Positions 1-8,375 of a stretch of 64,000 nucleotides of DNA are shown one piece after another; the stretch's first letter is position 1; each line of letters opens with the position of its first letter. This DNA comes from Peribacillus huizhouensis. Its GTDB lineage: Bacteria > Bacillota > Bacilli > Bacillales > DSM-1321. The stretch is taken from contig NZ_JACJHX010000001.1 of assembly GCF_014138605.1 (NCBI RefSeq), positions 248,001 to 312,000 on the forward strand. Direction: 5' to 3'. The notes beneath the pieces were generated by a model. That model was given only the letters and a program-made list of their open reading frames with translations. It did not search any database and was not told where the DNA came from. A program made the position numbers and the translations under genes.

Positions 1-179
1 TTCCCTCTTACTTTGATTTCTTTAATATGGCTTAATGGGGAAAGAAAATATAGTACACAAGCAATTAGGATAAAAAAGAAAGATAGCAATAGAATCAATC
101 TTCTATTCGCTTTTCTTTTTCTAAGATTTTTTAATTTTGGGATGCGATCTTCAATGGAAACTACTTTTCCTTTTTCCAT
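1..179 (-). CDS. divIB: DivIB (FtsQ-type) division protein, N-terminal part
   Basis: Only the first ~59 codons lie in the window; the gene continues past the left edge. The visible protein begins MEKGKVVSIEDRIPKLK, followed by a very basic stretch (RKRKANRR) and a hydrophobic segment from about residue 28 to 50. This is the usual DivIB start: short cytoplasmic tail, then one membrane helix before the extracytoplasmic POTRA domain. A strong AGGAAGAGGTGAGG ribosome site precedes the ATG. In Bacillus DivIB forms a septal complex with FtsL and DivIC that regulates PbpB and FtsW. Its position downstream of murB is the standard dcw order. I identified it by reading the reverse complement; family assignment rests on the N-terminus and synteny. 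Confidence 0.85.
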   Translation of the reverse strand, partial: MEKGKVVSIEDRIPKLKNLRKRKANRRLILLLSFFFILIACVLYFLSPLSHIKEIKVRG

Positions 180-327
180 CCCCCTCACCTCTTCCTGAAA
201 ACAAATGGACTATGCTTGTAATCCGCCTGTTGCCAATCGGCAGGAACAAGATCTCATAATAATGCTAATGAGACTATTTCAGGATATCTTTATAGCACAT
301 GATTAAGCATGTTTTTTATTTCAGAAG

Positions 328-1239
328 TTATCTTCGACCAACTATTTCGACTTCTGTTTCAAGCTTAATCGCAAATTTTTCATATACAGTTTCTTTTACA
401 TGCTGAATTAGAGCTAACACATTTTCTGCTGTACCTTCTCCTGTATTAACAATAAAATTCCCATGCATTTCAGAAATTTTTGCTCCACCAATTGCATAAC
501 CTTTTAATCCAGCGTCCTGAACAAGTTGACCAGCGTATTGTGGCAGGGGATTACGGAATATACTTCCAGCACATGGCTTATCATATGGTTGAGTTTCTTT
601 TCTATAATTTTTATTGTTCTGCATTGCTGCAACAATTTCCTCCCGATTACCTGGATTTAATTGAAAAACAGCTGCTAAAACAATACCTGGTCGTTTTTTT
701 TGTAGGATCGACGTTCGATAGGAGAATTCCATTTCTTCTGCTGATAACCATTCTAGTGTTCCATCAGCAAATAGAATATATGCCTTTTTTAATATTTTTG
801 AAATATCTGATCCATGGGCACCGGCGTTCATATACACAGCACCACCAACTGAACCTGGTATTCCACTCGCGAACTCCAATCCTGAAAGTCCTTTTCTACT
901 AAATTGTACAGATAGACTTACAAGTGAAAATCCTGCCCCTGCTGTGATTTCAGTACCTTCTATTTCTAACCCATCTAAACCTCTACCTAATTTAATAACA
1001 GCACCTTTTATGCCTTGATCTGAAACAAGCAAATTTGATCCACGCCCAATTGCTCGCCATTCGATATCAAACTCTTTAATGATTTTCATCGTTTTTTCTA
1101 AATTTTCAAGAGATGATGGCTCAATGAAAATATCTGCAGGACCGCCAACTTTCATTGTTGTATGGTTTGCAAGCGGCTCATTTTCACGAACCTTCCCTAT
1201 TTCCATTTGTTGTAATTTCTCTATAACTTCTTTCATCAT
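328..1239 (-). CDS. murB: UDP-N-acetylenolpyruvoylglucosamine reductase
   Basis: FAD- and NADPH-dependent enzyme reducing UDP-GlcNAc-enolpyruvate to UDP-MurNAc, the second committed step of peptidoglycan precursor synthesis in the cytoplasm. The 303-residue length matches B. subtilis MurB. Visible family motifs are [11 protein letters not shown] near residue 25 and [10 protein letters not shown] near 64 (FAD-binding region), [19 protein letters not shown] near 125, and CAGSIFRNP near 224, whose serine is the catalytic acid. Two adjacent ATGs follow a GGGAGG ribosome site; the second (1236) has the more usual spacing, so the protein may be one residue shorter. It lies between spoVE and divIB, but the usual upstream neighbour murG is absent. 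Confidence 0.96.
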   Translation of the reverse strand: MMKEVIEKLQQMEIGKVRENEPLANHTTMKVGGPADIFIEPSSLENLEKTMKIIKEFDIEWRAIGRGSNLLVSDQGIKGAVIKLGRGLDGLEIEGTEITAGAGFSLVSLSVQFSRKGLSGLEFASGIPGSVGGAVYMNAGAHGSDISKILKKAYILFADGTLEWLSAEEMEFSYRTSILQKKRPGIVLAAVFQLNPGNREEIVAAMQNNKNYRKETQPYDKPCAGSIFRNPLPQYAGQLVQDAGLKGYAIGGAKISEMHGNFIVNTGEGTAENVLALIQHVKETVYEKFAIKLETEVEIVGRR

Positions 1240-1320
1240 AATCCTCCCTCACATGCAGTTTTTTCATTGTATGCTATATCGTTTGAACGGTTCGTTTTTG
1301 AATAATCCGATCGCCCCTCT

Positions 1321-1553
1321 ATAAAGTGAAACTTGAAACAGTTAGGGTTTATTCGCCCCACTGATTAGTCCCGTTTTAGAGTCTTACATCTGTGTGACCC
1401 ACATCCTGTGGTTGCAAACTTACCTTTGAAAACCACAAAGGTAAGTATCACTTTATCTCACCAATCGGGCATTTACGGACAGTTACTTCCACTCGCTTCT
1501 TTAAATCCTTTAAGCCTTGTAGTTGGAAGTTCAGTCCCGTTAATGCAGGATAA
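1321..1553 (+). repeat. R1 intergenic repeat, long copy
   Basis: Begins with ATAAAGTGAAACTT and carries an inverted partner AAGTATCACTTTAT ending at about 1455, then the core block ACCAATCGGGCATTTACGG and the far end CCCGTTAATGCAGGATAA. The same blocks in the same order recur near 19.2 kb and 31.3 kb. No coding potential. Confidence 0.75.
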
Positions 1554-2077
1554 CTTCTAATAAGACATCGTATATTATATGTAAAGAGACGGTAGACATC
1601 AATTATCTTTAACACCAAATTTTTTCTAAGATATAGAAAACAAAGCACCATCAGCTTTTACCCTCTTATACTATAGTCTAAACACCCTTTCATTACCACA
1701 ATAAACACTAGATTTTATATAAGAAACAAACTAGTAATATTTTAAATATTTAATTATTTTACAAATGCTTCTCTCGTTGCATCTCCAAAGACCTATAAAT
1801 AATTTTTATTACTTATATAATCGGTTCTTATTACATAAATTAAAATATATTCAATAGTGATTGATAGGTAATTAGAATCATTTTATTGGATAATAATTTG
1901 CTATTTATCTTATTTAGCTTCAAACAAGAATGATTCACAACTTTTTCTCGATAACATGATTCAAAATAGGAATTGCCCATAGAAAGAGTTTCCTCATTCT
2001 TGAGCAATTCCTATTTACTTTGACATATTTCTAAATTTGAAAGTGCTATTGTTATTATCCAGCATTAACTGTCAGTA

Positions 2078-2124
2078 AAAGCCCGATTTGTTCAACTAAC
2101 AATCCGTGGGGGGATGAAGTTTAC
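2078..2124 (-). repeat. R1 repeat fragment, reversed
   Basis: CCCGATTTGTTCAACTAAC and the following GTGGGGGGATGAAG are a diverged reverse complement of the first half of the R1 copy at 31233 (CCCCACTGATTG, TTGAACCAATCGG). Confidence 0.55.
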
Positions 2125-2162
2125 GTTATTGGTATTATTTACTTTAGGCCATGCTATGATTT

Positions 2163-3272
2163 TTAATACCTTGAATATCGACTTATATTCAATAGTACTC
2201 CGATCGCTATGAGCATCAGAGTTAAAGAAGATCCGCCATAACTTAAAAACGGAAGAGTTATTCCTGTTACGGGCATTAGCCCTGTTACAACTCCGATATT
2301 AATCATTACCTGAATTGCTACCATGGCAATAATTCCAACTGCAACAAGACTCCCATATAAGTCAGGAGCTCCTAATGCAATCCGAACCCCTCTCCACAAT
2401 AGCAATGAAAATAATAAAATCACCAAAGTTCCACCAATAAACCCAAGTTCTTCTGAAATAATAGCAAAAATAAAATCCGTTTGCGGTTCAGGCAAATAGA
2501 AAAATTTTTGCCGACTTTGACCAAGTCCAAGCCCAAACAACCCACCTGGACCGATTGCATAAAAAGACTGAATCATTTGAAAGCCACTATTTTGCGGGTC
2601 TGCCCACGGATCTAGAAAGGAGGTAATTCGCTTTATCCGATATGGTGCTGAAGCAATAAGAGCCACAAAGCCAGCTACACCGAGTAATCCAAGCCAAATA
2701 AAATGCATCACTCTTGCCCCTGAAATAAAAATCATCACTACACAAGTCCCTACCATAACAGTTCCTGTCCCAAGATCTGGCTGTAACATAATTAAACCAA
2801 AAGCTAAAAACACAATACCCAATGAAGGAGTTAGTCCTTTCTTAAAGGAGGTAATGAACTTCTGCCGTTCTGATAAAAATTTCGCTAAAAAAGCAATCAT
2901 AGCTAACTTCATAAACTCTGATGGCTGAATGGAAAATGCGCCAACACCAATCCAGCTTTGTGAACCATTTCGCTCTACACCTATTCCAGGAATTAATACA
3001 GCAAGTAACAAGACAAAACAAAAGATAATTATCACCTTTGCCCACGTTCGCCATGTCCAATAATCTACATTCATGATGAAGAACATTGCGAATACTCCCA
3101 CTCCAGCGAATAGAAGCTGGCGCTTAGCAAAGTAGAACGAGTCTCCCTCAAATTTGTAAGCAGCCCATATTGCACTAGCACTATATACCATGATTAAACC
3201 AATCGCCAATAGACATAAAGTAACAATAATTAATATAAAATCCGGATTTGATTTTTTCAACGGCACTGTCAT
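2163..3272 (-). CDS. spoVE: SpoVE, SEDS-family peptidoglycan glycosyltransferase
   Basis: Polytopic membrane protein of the FtsW/RodA/SpoVE (SEDS) family, which polymerises lipid II glycan strands with a cognate class B penicillin-binding protein; SpoVE works with SpoVD in spore cortex synthesis. The 369 residues are predominantly hydrophobic, with about ten membrane segments. Family landmarks include IGLIMVYSASAIWA near residue 25, WIGVGAFSIQPSEFMKLA near 106, FSIQPSEF with the conserved QPSE, LPEPQTDFIFAIISEELG near 265, and ITLPFLSYGGSSL near the C-terminus. Sequence and dcw position fit SpoVE rather than the vegetative FtsW, but since ftsW is missing at its other usual locus, this copy might also serve division. 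GAGGTGT precedes the ATG. Confidence 0.92.
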   Translation of the reverse strand: MTVPLKKSNPDFILIIVTLCLLAIGLIMVYSASAIWAAYKFEGDSFYFAKRQLLFAGVGVFAMFFIMNVDYWTWRTWAKVIIIFCFVLLLAVLIPGIGVERNGSQSWIGVGAFSIQPSEFMKLAMIAFLAKFLSERQKFITSFKKGLTPSLGIVFLAFGLIMLQPDLGTGTVMVGTCVVMIFISGARVMHFIWLGLLGVAGFVALIASAPYRIKRITSFLDPWADPQNSGFQMIQSFYAIGPGGLFGLGLGQSRQKFFYLPEPQTDFIFAIISEELGFIGGTLVILLFSLLLWRGVRIALGAPDLYGSLVAVGIIAMVAIQVMINIGVVTGLMPVTGITLPFLSYGGSSLTLMLIAIGVLLNISRYSRY

Positions 3273-3621
3273 ACACCTCTAGTACGTATTAGAGCCTGTA
3301 CGAGCCTTCTATTCTTATCATGCTAATGAAATTAACATAATAAGCAAAAAAAGTGATAAGTAGGTTTACCCATTAGTAACGGCAAGTTTCCCCCTTAGAA
3401 AACTGCTTGTAAAAGCCGAGCCGGTTCGGTAAAAATTAGCAATCATATAAAAGCGCGTCAATCATATCTAGCTTCGATTACTGAACTACCATCCATAGGG
3501 GATAATCTTAACTGTTAATAATAGAGTACTACTTTATCACTTTTTTTAAAGATGTCATTCGAACAAGAGAAGTAGAATTTATCCTCCATTATGCAAGCTC
3601 AGTGTTTCAAGAAAGAAGCTC
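3273..3621. other. Non-coding gap between murD and spoVE
   Basis: About 350 AT-rich bases with no credible gene. A GC-richer patch at 3380-3430 contains short inverted pieces resembling diverged intergenic repeats, too degraded to assign. No clear terminator was seen, so co-transcription of murD and spoVE is possible. Confidence 0.5.
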
Positions 3622-4974
3622 TTATTTCAGTTTATGCACTGCCTCCATAAACATGTCTCCTCTTACTTCGAAACTTTTGTACTGATCCCAACTTGCACAT
3701 GCAGGTGAAAGTAGGATGCAATCTCCTTCTTCAGAAACTTCATACGCTGCAGGTACGGCTTTCTCTACATTATCGACATGTTTTACAATAGATATTCCTG
3801 CTTCTCTGGCAACACGCTCAATTTTCGATGCAGTTTCACCAAATGTAATGACAGCTTTAACATGTTTCAAATATGGTTTTAGTTCATCGAATTCATTACC
3901 TCGATCAAGTCCTCCCGCAAGCAGGATAACTGGAACTTCGAAAGATGATAATGCCATTGATGCAGCTAAAATATTCGTAGCCTTAGAATCATTATAAAAC
4001 ATTCTTCCTTCAATGGTTGCTACATATTGAGTTCTATGGGTAACCCCCTGGAAGGTGGCAAGAACACGCTGAATTGCTTCATTCTTGACCTTTTTAAGTT
4101 TTGCAGTTGCTACGGCCGCGAGTACATTTTCTAAATTATGCTTTCCGGGCAAGCGAATATCCAAAATATTAACTACTCGCTCACCACGGAAATATACAGC
4201 ATTGTCTTCGATATACGCTCCATTTTCATACTTGCTTGTAATCGAAAATGGAACAAGCTCTGCCAACGAATTCTTTGCCATATTCACCGTTTCTTCTTGG
4301 TTCGCATTATAGATAAAATAATCACTGTCGATTTGGTTTTTCATTATCGCCGCTTTCGCGTCAATATATTCCTGTTTTGAAGCATGGTAATCAAGGTGAG
4401 CATCATAAATATTTGTTACAACCGCGATCTCTGGCTTAAACATATCAATCCCCATCAATTGGAAAGATGATAATTCAATAACAATCGTTTCATCAGCTGT
4501 TGCAGTTTCCGCCACTCCAGAAGCAACCGTTCCAATATTTCCTGCGATCAACGGCAACTTTCCACCTTCTTTGAGTATTTCATAGATAAGCGTTGTAGTC
4601 GTTGTTTTGCCATTTGTTCCAGTTATCGCAACAAACGGTGCTTCGCTAATCTGATAGGCTAATTCAACTTCTGTGATGACTGGAATGCCTCTTTCAATCG
4701 CCCCTTTAACCAGTGGATTTCGATAAGGAATTCCTGGATTTTTCACTATAAGTTCAAAGCCTTCATCAAGTAATTCTATCGGATGACTTCCACACACAAC
4801 TTTGATTCCTTGTTCCAGTAAGCCTTGCGCTTCTGGATTCTCTGATAATGGTTTCATATCATTGACTGTTACAAAAGCACCTAGTTTATGTAAAAGGGAT
4901 GCTGCTGTTACTCCACTTTTTGCTAATCCCAACACTAATATCTTTTTCCTTAAATAACTAGTAGTCTCTTTCAC
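3622..4974 (-). CDS. murD: UDP-N-acetylmuramoylalanine--D-glutamate ligase
   Basis: Cytoplasmic ATP-dependent ligase adding D-glutamate to UDP-MurNAc-L-Ala. The 450-residue length is normal for the family. Domain order: N-terminal Rossmann-like UDP-binding domain (KKILVLGLAKSG, residues 10-21), central ATPase domain with P-loop GTNGKTTT at 118-125, and C-terminal ligase domain with the typical HRTQ and NDSKATN motifs. The start is GTG, directly abutting the TAA of mraY, with AGAGGTG upstream inside the mraY end, so translation is probably coupled to mraY. Confidence 0.96.
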   Translation of the reverse strand: MKETTSYLRKKILVLGLAKSGVTAASLLHKLGAFVTVNDMKPLSENPEAQGLLEQGIKVVCGSHPIELLDEGFELIVKNPGIPYRNPLVKGAIERGIPVITEVELAYQISEAPFVAITGTNGKTTTTTLIYEILKEGGKLPLIAGNIGTVASGVAETATADETIVIELSSFQLMGIDMFKPEIAVVTNIYDAHLDYHASKQEYIDAKAAIMKNQIDSDYFIYNANQEETVNMAKNSLAELVPFSITSKYENGAYIEDNAVYFRGERVVNILDIRLPGKHNLENVLAAVATAKLKKVKNEAIQRVLATFQGVTHRTQYVATIEGRMFYNDSKATNILAASMALSSFEVPVILLAGGLDRGNEFDELKPYLKHVKAVITFGETASKIERVAREAGISIVKHVDNVEKAVPAAYEVSEEGDCILLSPACASWDQYKSFEVRGDMFMEAVHKLK

Positions 4975-5952
4975 TTATAACCACACCTCTAAATAGATTC
5001 CTAAAATCGCCAATAATAAGCCCACCGACCAAAATGTGACGACGACTCGCCATTCAGACCAACCGACCAACTCATAATGGTGATGCAAAGGACTCATTTT
5101 AAAAATTCGTTTTCCTGTCGTTTTAAAAGATGCGACCTGTAACATTACCGATAATGTTTCAATGACGAATACCCCGCCGATAATAACTAATAAGAGCTCC
5201 AAATTTGTTAATAGCGCGATGGTCGCAATAGCACCACCTAATGCCAAAGATCCGGTATCTCCCATAAATACCTTTGCAGGATAGGCATTGAATACGAGGA
5301 ATCCAAGGACCGCCCCTACTACGGCAACAGAAAAAATCGCAACATCATATTGTGATTGATTCCAGGCTAGTACAGCAAATGCACCAAAAGCAATCGCAGA
5401 CGTTCCTGAAACAAGTCCATCCAATCCATCAGTTAAATTGACTGCATTCGAAAAACCAACCAACCAGAAAATCACAATGATGATATAAAACCAGCCTACA
5501 TGTAACGCCAAGTCGGTTCCTGGAATCGTAATTTCAGGTACGAAAGCATCTGTCTTGCGATAGATTAGATAAAAAATGACGGATATGATAATTTGTCCAA
5601 TTAACTTCTGACGTGATGTCAAGCCAAGGTTTCGTTTCATTACCACTTTTATGAAATCATCAAGAAAACCTAAAACACCAAAACCAATCATAACAAACAA
5701 CAATAAATAAATTTCTACAGTTGGTTCAGAAAATTTAAATACCATTGTTAGAGTTGTAATGGCGATAGCAAGCAAAAAGACCAAACCGCCCATCGTCGGT
5801 GTTCCAGATTTCTTCTGATGAGATTTCGGACCTTCTTCCCGAATGCTTTGTCCAAATTTAAGCCTGCGTAAGAAAGGGATAAAAATCGGGGATAGAAGAA
5901 CCGTAATTAAAAACCCAGTCAATATTGTATAAAAAATTACTTGTTCTAACAT
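4975..5952 (-). CDS. mraY: Phospho-N-acetylmuramoyl-pentapeptide-transferase
   Basis: Integral membrane enzyme transferring phospho-MurNAc-pentapeptide to undecaprenyl phosphate to form lipid I. The 325 residues match B. subtilis MraY and show about ten membrane segments. Family motifs: [14 protein letters not shown] near residue 44, FLDDFIKV near 97 (Asp pair of the active site), NLTDGLDGL near 172, and MSPLHHHYE with the conserved histidine cluster near 284. ATG is preceded by AATGAGGG inside a short upstream reading frame. Unlike B. subtilis, it is separated from murE by nearly 800 bases of repeats and terminator-like sequence. Confidence 0.96.
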   Translation of the reverse strand: MLEQVIFYTILTGFLITVLLSPIFIPFLRRLKFGQSIREEGPKSHQKKSGTPTMGGLVFLLAIAITTLTMVFKFSEPTVEIYLLLFVMIGFGVLGFLDDFIKVVMKRNLGLTSRQKLIGQIIISVIFYLIYRKTDAFVPEITIPGTDLALHVGWFYIIIVIFWLVGFSNAVNLTDGLDGLVSGTSAIAFGAFAVLAWNQSQYDVAIFSVAVVGAVLGFLVFNAYPAKVFMGDTGSLALGGAIATIALLTNLELLLVIIGGVFVIETLSVMLQVASFKTTGKRIFKMSPLHHHYELVGWSEWRVVVTFWSVGLLLAILGIYLEVWL

Positions 5953-5956
5953 AAAT

Positions 5957-6070
5957 CTATTCCCTCATTCCTAATGCAGCATAACAATTTATTAATTCTA
6001 CTGCTGTTTTTTCATCCACTTCATGATATGTTCCAGATGTTTTGTTCAGAATACTTATATTTCTTTTCAT
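5957..6070 (-). CDS. Possible small protein upstream of mraY
   Basis: A 37-codon frame ending [17 protein letters not shown], four bases before the mraY ATG. The frame is open further upstream to 6208, and a longer version could start at MEFQKM (6094), which has only a weak AAAGTG site. I do not recognise the sequence. The end looks protein-like (acidic and amphipathic) and its stop overlaps the ribosome site region of mraY, so it could be a leader or coupling peptide. It may equally be chance; no strong ribosome site or family match supports it. Confidence 0.25.
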   Translation of the reverse strand: MKRNISILNKTSGTYHEVDEKTAVELINCYAALGMRE

Positions 6071-6252
6071 AATAAACATTTTTTGAAATTCCATCACTTT
6101 CTGTTTTTTTATTGTTCGTATAAGAAAAACCGCCGCCGATTTTTTATAAAAACAAGTTTTTACATACAGCTTTACCAAAGAGACACAAGGTAGTTTATGA
6201 GTTGGCACATGTACATTCAGACATAAACCTGTTACTTCATATTTTTATATAA

Positions 6253-6434
6253 GGCTCTGTTAAACTTGCCCGTTGATTGCAACAGAGTGGTTCGCTTTCC
6301 GCGGGCGGTCCGGAAGCCTCCTCGGCGCTGTGCGCCTGCGGGGTCTCCCTTTGACTCGCTTTTCTAAGTAGAAGTCTCACGCCTTCCGCTCCATCAACAT
6401 AGAGCCAAAATCAACAATGAGCTTTAACATAGCC
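6253..6434 (+). repeat. R2 intergenic repeat, full copy
   Basis: Runs from GGCTCTGTTAAACTTGCC to GAGCTTTAACATAGCC, with near-complementary outer ends and a GC-rich middle (GCGGGCGGTC, GGCGCTGTGCGCC) unlike the AT-rich surroundings. Similar elements occur at 14.7, 46.8 and 62.3 kb. I recognise the pattern as a short repeat present in many Bacillus genomes, often mis-annotated as small ORFs. It lies between mraY and murE. Confidence 0.8.
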
Positions 6435-6607
6435 TTTTATAAAAAAGCAGGCACCTTGATCAATCTAAAGACTAGCATAAGCATAAGCTAAGCAACTGCA
6501 TGAAGATTTCTTCCCCATCAGATTACCTCGCTCAAAGTGAGGTTGGGTTGCTTTTGCTAGTCAGCAAAACTAGTTGAAAGAAGAGATCCTGATACTTTTT
6601 AATAAGC

Positions 6608-6715
6608 AAAAAAAGAGAATTAGTCATTCAAAGGAGACATCGTCCCATTAAGAAAGTGTAAAACCTCATTGTGTCTATCTCTTAATAATGATAGATATTA
6701 ACGTTCTCTTTTTTA
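6608..6715 (-). terminator. Long hairpin terminator after murE
   Basis: Reading on the minus strand, AAAAGAGAAC pairs with ATTCTCTTTT, the 3' arm running straight into a T-tract, and an inner arm pair TCTATC/GATAGA lies inside. It probably ends murE transcription and uncouples mraY from murE. Confidence 0.6.
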
Positions 6716-6737
6716 AGTATACACAATCTCCCTTTAT

Positions 6738-8204
6738 TTACTTCCTATTTCGTAAAATTGCTTCTTTTGCAACCAATCTATCATCAAAGTCAAGCACTTG
6801 TTTACCGATGATTTGATAGGTTTCATGGCCTTTTCCGGCGATTAAAACAACATCCCCACTTGTTGCCGCAGAGATTGCATATTCAATCGCTTCTTTCCGG
6901 TCTTCAAGGACCTGATAATTCTTTTCGGTAACTCCCTTTTCCATATCTCGTAAAATTTGTGATGGATTCTCACTTCTAGGATTATCAGAAGTGAAAATAG
7001 GGTCTGTCGCCCACTCTGATGCAATTTTCGCCATGATTGGTCGTTTTGTTTTATCACGATCCCCACCACAACCCACTACAACAAATATTTTCTTATTTGC
7101 AAATTCACGCACTGTTTTCAAGACATTTTCAAGACTGTCAGGTGTATGGGCATAATCGACAATCACCGCAAAATCCTGACCGCCTTGGACAAGCTCAAAA
7201 CGTCCTGCCACACCTTCGACAGATTCAAGTGACCGGATGATTGAATCAAGTTGTACTCCCGCACATAAAGAAGCCCCTATGGCAGCAAGAACATTATAGA
7301 CGCTGAATTTACCGATTAGTTTTAGGTTCACAAGTTGCTCTCTTCCAGCAGTTACTAATGTAAATTGAGTTCCACTTGAATGAATGGATATATTCTTAGC
7401 CATAATATCTGCTTCTTGATCAATACCATATGTAAGAATATGTGCAGCTGTTGCCTTGATGAAATCTTCTGTCGCTCCATCATCCGCATTCAATACTGCG
7501 TATTTTGGTCGATTATCTACATAGGCATTTCCAAGCTGTGAGAAAAACAAGGATTTTGCAAACTTGTATTGTTCCATCGTTCCATGAAAATCAAGATGGT
7601 CTTGAGTAAGATTCGTAAATACGGCAATATCATAATCACAACCGTGAACCCTTCCAAGCTCCAATGCATGTGAAGATACTTCCATAATTGCTGTATCCAC
7701 TTGAGCTTGCGTCATCTGATGAAAAATTTGTTGTAAGGTAATGCTGTCTGGTGTCGTATTTTTTGTTTCAGCTATTTTTTCGCCAATTTTCGTATACATC
7801 GTTCCAATTAAACCTGTTGCCACATGCTCATCCTGAAAGATTTTTTCCAACAAATGACTCGTTGTTGTTTTGCCGTTTGTTCCTGTTATTCCGATTAACT
7901 TAAGCTTTTGGGTAGGATGATTGTAAAAAGCATCGGCAACGACTGCCATAGCTCGTTTCGTATCACGAACAACAAACACTGGGACTCCTACACTCATTGG
8001 TTTTTCAGCTAAAATAGCTACTGCTCCTAGTTCGACTGCTTTTTCTGCAAAGTCATGGCCATCCACCGTGTAACCTTTCACACAAACAAATAAACTTCCT
8101 TCTTTTACTCGTCTTGTATCATGTTCAATGGAGGTTATTTCAGGATTTTCCCCTTCAAACTTTGTCAAAGATTGTAAGGTTGAAAGTATCGCTTGAAGTC
8201 TCAT
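6738..8204 (-). CDS. murE: UDP-MurNAc-L-Ala-D-Glu:meso-DAP ligase
   Basis: Cytoplasmic ATP-dependent ligase that adds the third amino acid to the peptidoglycan stem peptide. Length 488 is typical. The ATPase domain carries the P-loop GTNGKTT at 108-114; [18 protein letters not shown] near 182-200 and [10 protein letters not shown] after it are family-conserved. The motif DNPR at 407-410 is the signature for meso-diaminopimelate rather than lysine, implying A1-gamma (DAP-type) peptidoglycan. AGAGAGGAATGG precedes the ATG. Terminator-like hairpins flank the gene on both sides, so it may be its own transcription unit. Confidence 0.96.
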   Translation of the reverse strand: MRLQAILSTLQSLTKFEGENPEITSIEHDTRRVKEGSLFVCVKGYTVDGHDFAEKAVELGAVAILAEKPMSVGVPVFVVRDTKRAMAVVADAFYNHPTQKLKLIGITGTNGKTTTSHLLEKIFQDEHVATGLIGTMYTKIGEKIAETKNTTPDSITLQQIFHQMTQAQVDTAIMEVSSHALELGRVHGCDYDIAVFTNLTQDHLDFHGTMEQYKFAKSLFFSQLGNAYVDNRPKYAVLNADDGATEDFIKATAAHILTYGIDQEADIMAKNISIHSSGTQFTLVTAGREQLVNLKLIGKFSVYNVLAAIGASLCAGVQLDSIIRSLESVEGVAGRFELVQGGQDFAVIVDYAHTPDSLENVLKTVREFANKKIFVVVGCGGDRDKTKRPIMAKIASEWATDPIFTSDNPRSENPSQILRDMEKGVTEKNYQVLEDRKEAIEYAISAATSGDVVLIAGKGHETYQIIGKQVLDFDDRLVAKEAILRNRK

Positions 8205-8316
8205 TTTTCCATTCCTCTCTGCCTATTTAAAGGCATTATTATAAAGTAATGCATTCAATCTGTCGAGGTTAGGATTCGTCCTTAGGTTAAACACATGAAC
8301 AATCCTGTCACTGCGT

Positions 8317-8348
8317 AAAAAAACCGCGGCTGAAATTATCCCAGCCGC
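8317..8348 (-). terminator. Rho-independent terminator after spoVD
   Basis: Stem GCGGCTG/CAGCCGC with loop GGATAATTT, followed on the minus strand by GGTTTTTTT. It separates spoVD from murE. Confidence 0.85.
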
Positions 8349-8375
8349 TTGATTTGTTTCTTTATTATTCTATAC

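Larger units (their letters stand above)
1240..2162. other. Long non-coding gap where murG is expected
   Basis: About 920 bases between spoVE and murB without a credible gene. In B. subtilis murG (about 360 codons) occupies this slot. I see no MurG-like reading frame or recognisable remnant on either strand. The gap holds two copies of repeat family R1, one forward (1321-1553) and one reversed (about 2078-2124), separated by very AT-rich sequence with stops in all frames. Confidence 0.7.

Noticed and set aside
480-902. 140-codon plus-strand frame inside murB
   Set aside because: Antisense shadow of a clear murB gene, no ribosome site, odd composition.
1448-1651. 67-codon minus-strand frame
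   Set aside because: Lies within the R1 repeat and AT-rich gap; no ribosome site and no family resemblance.
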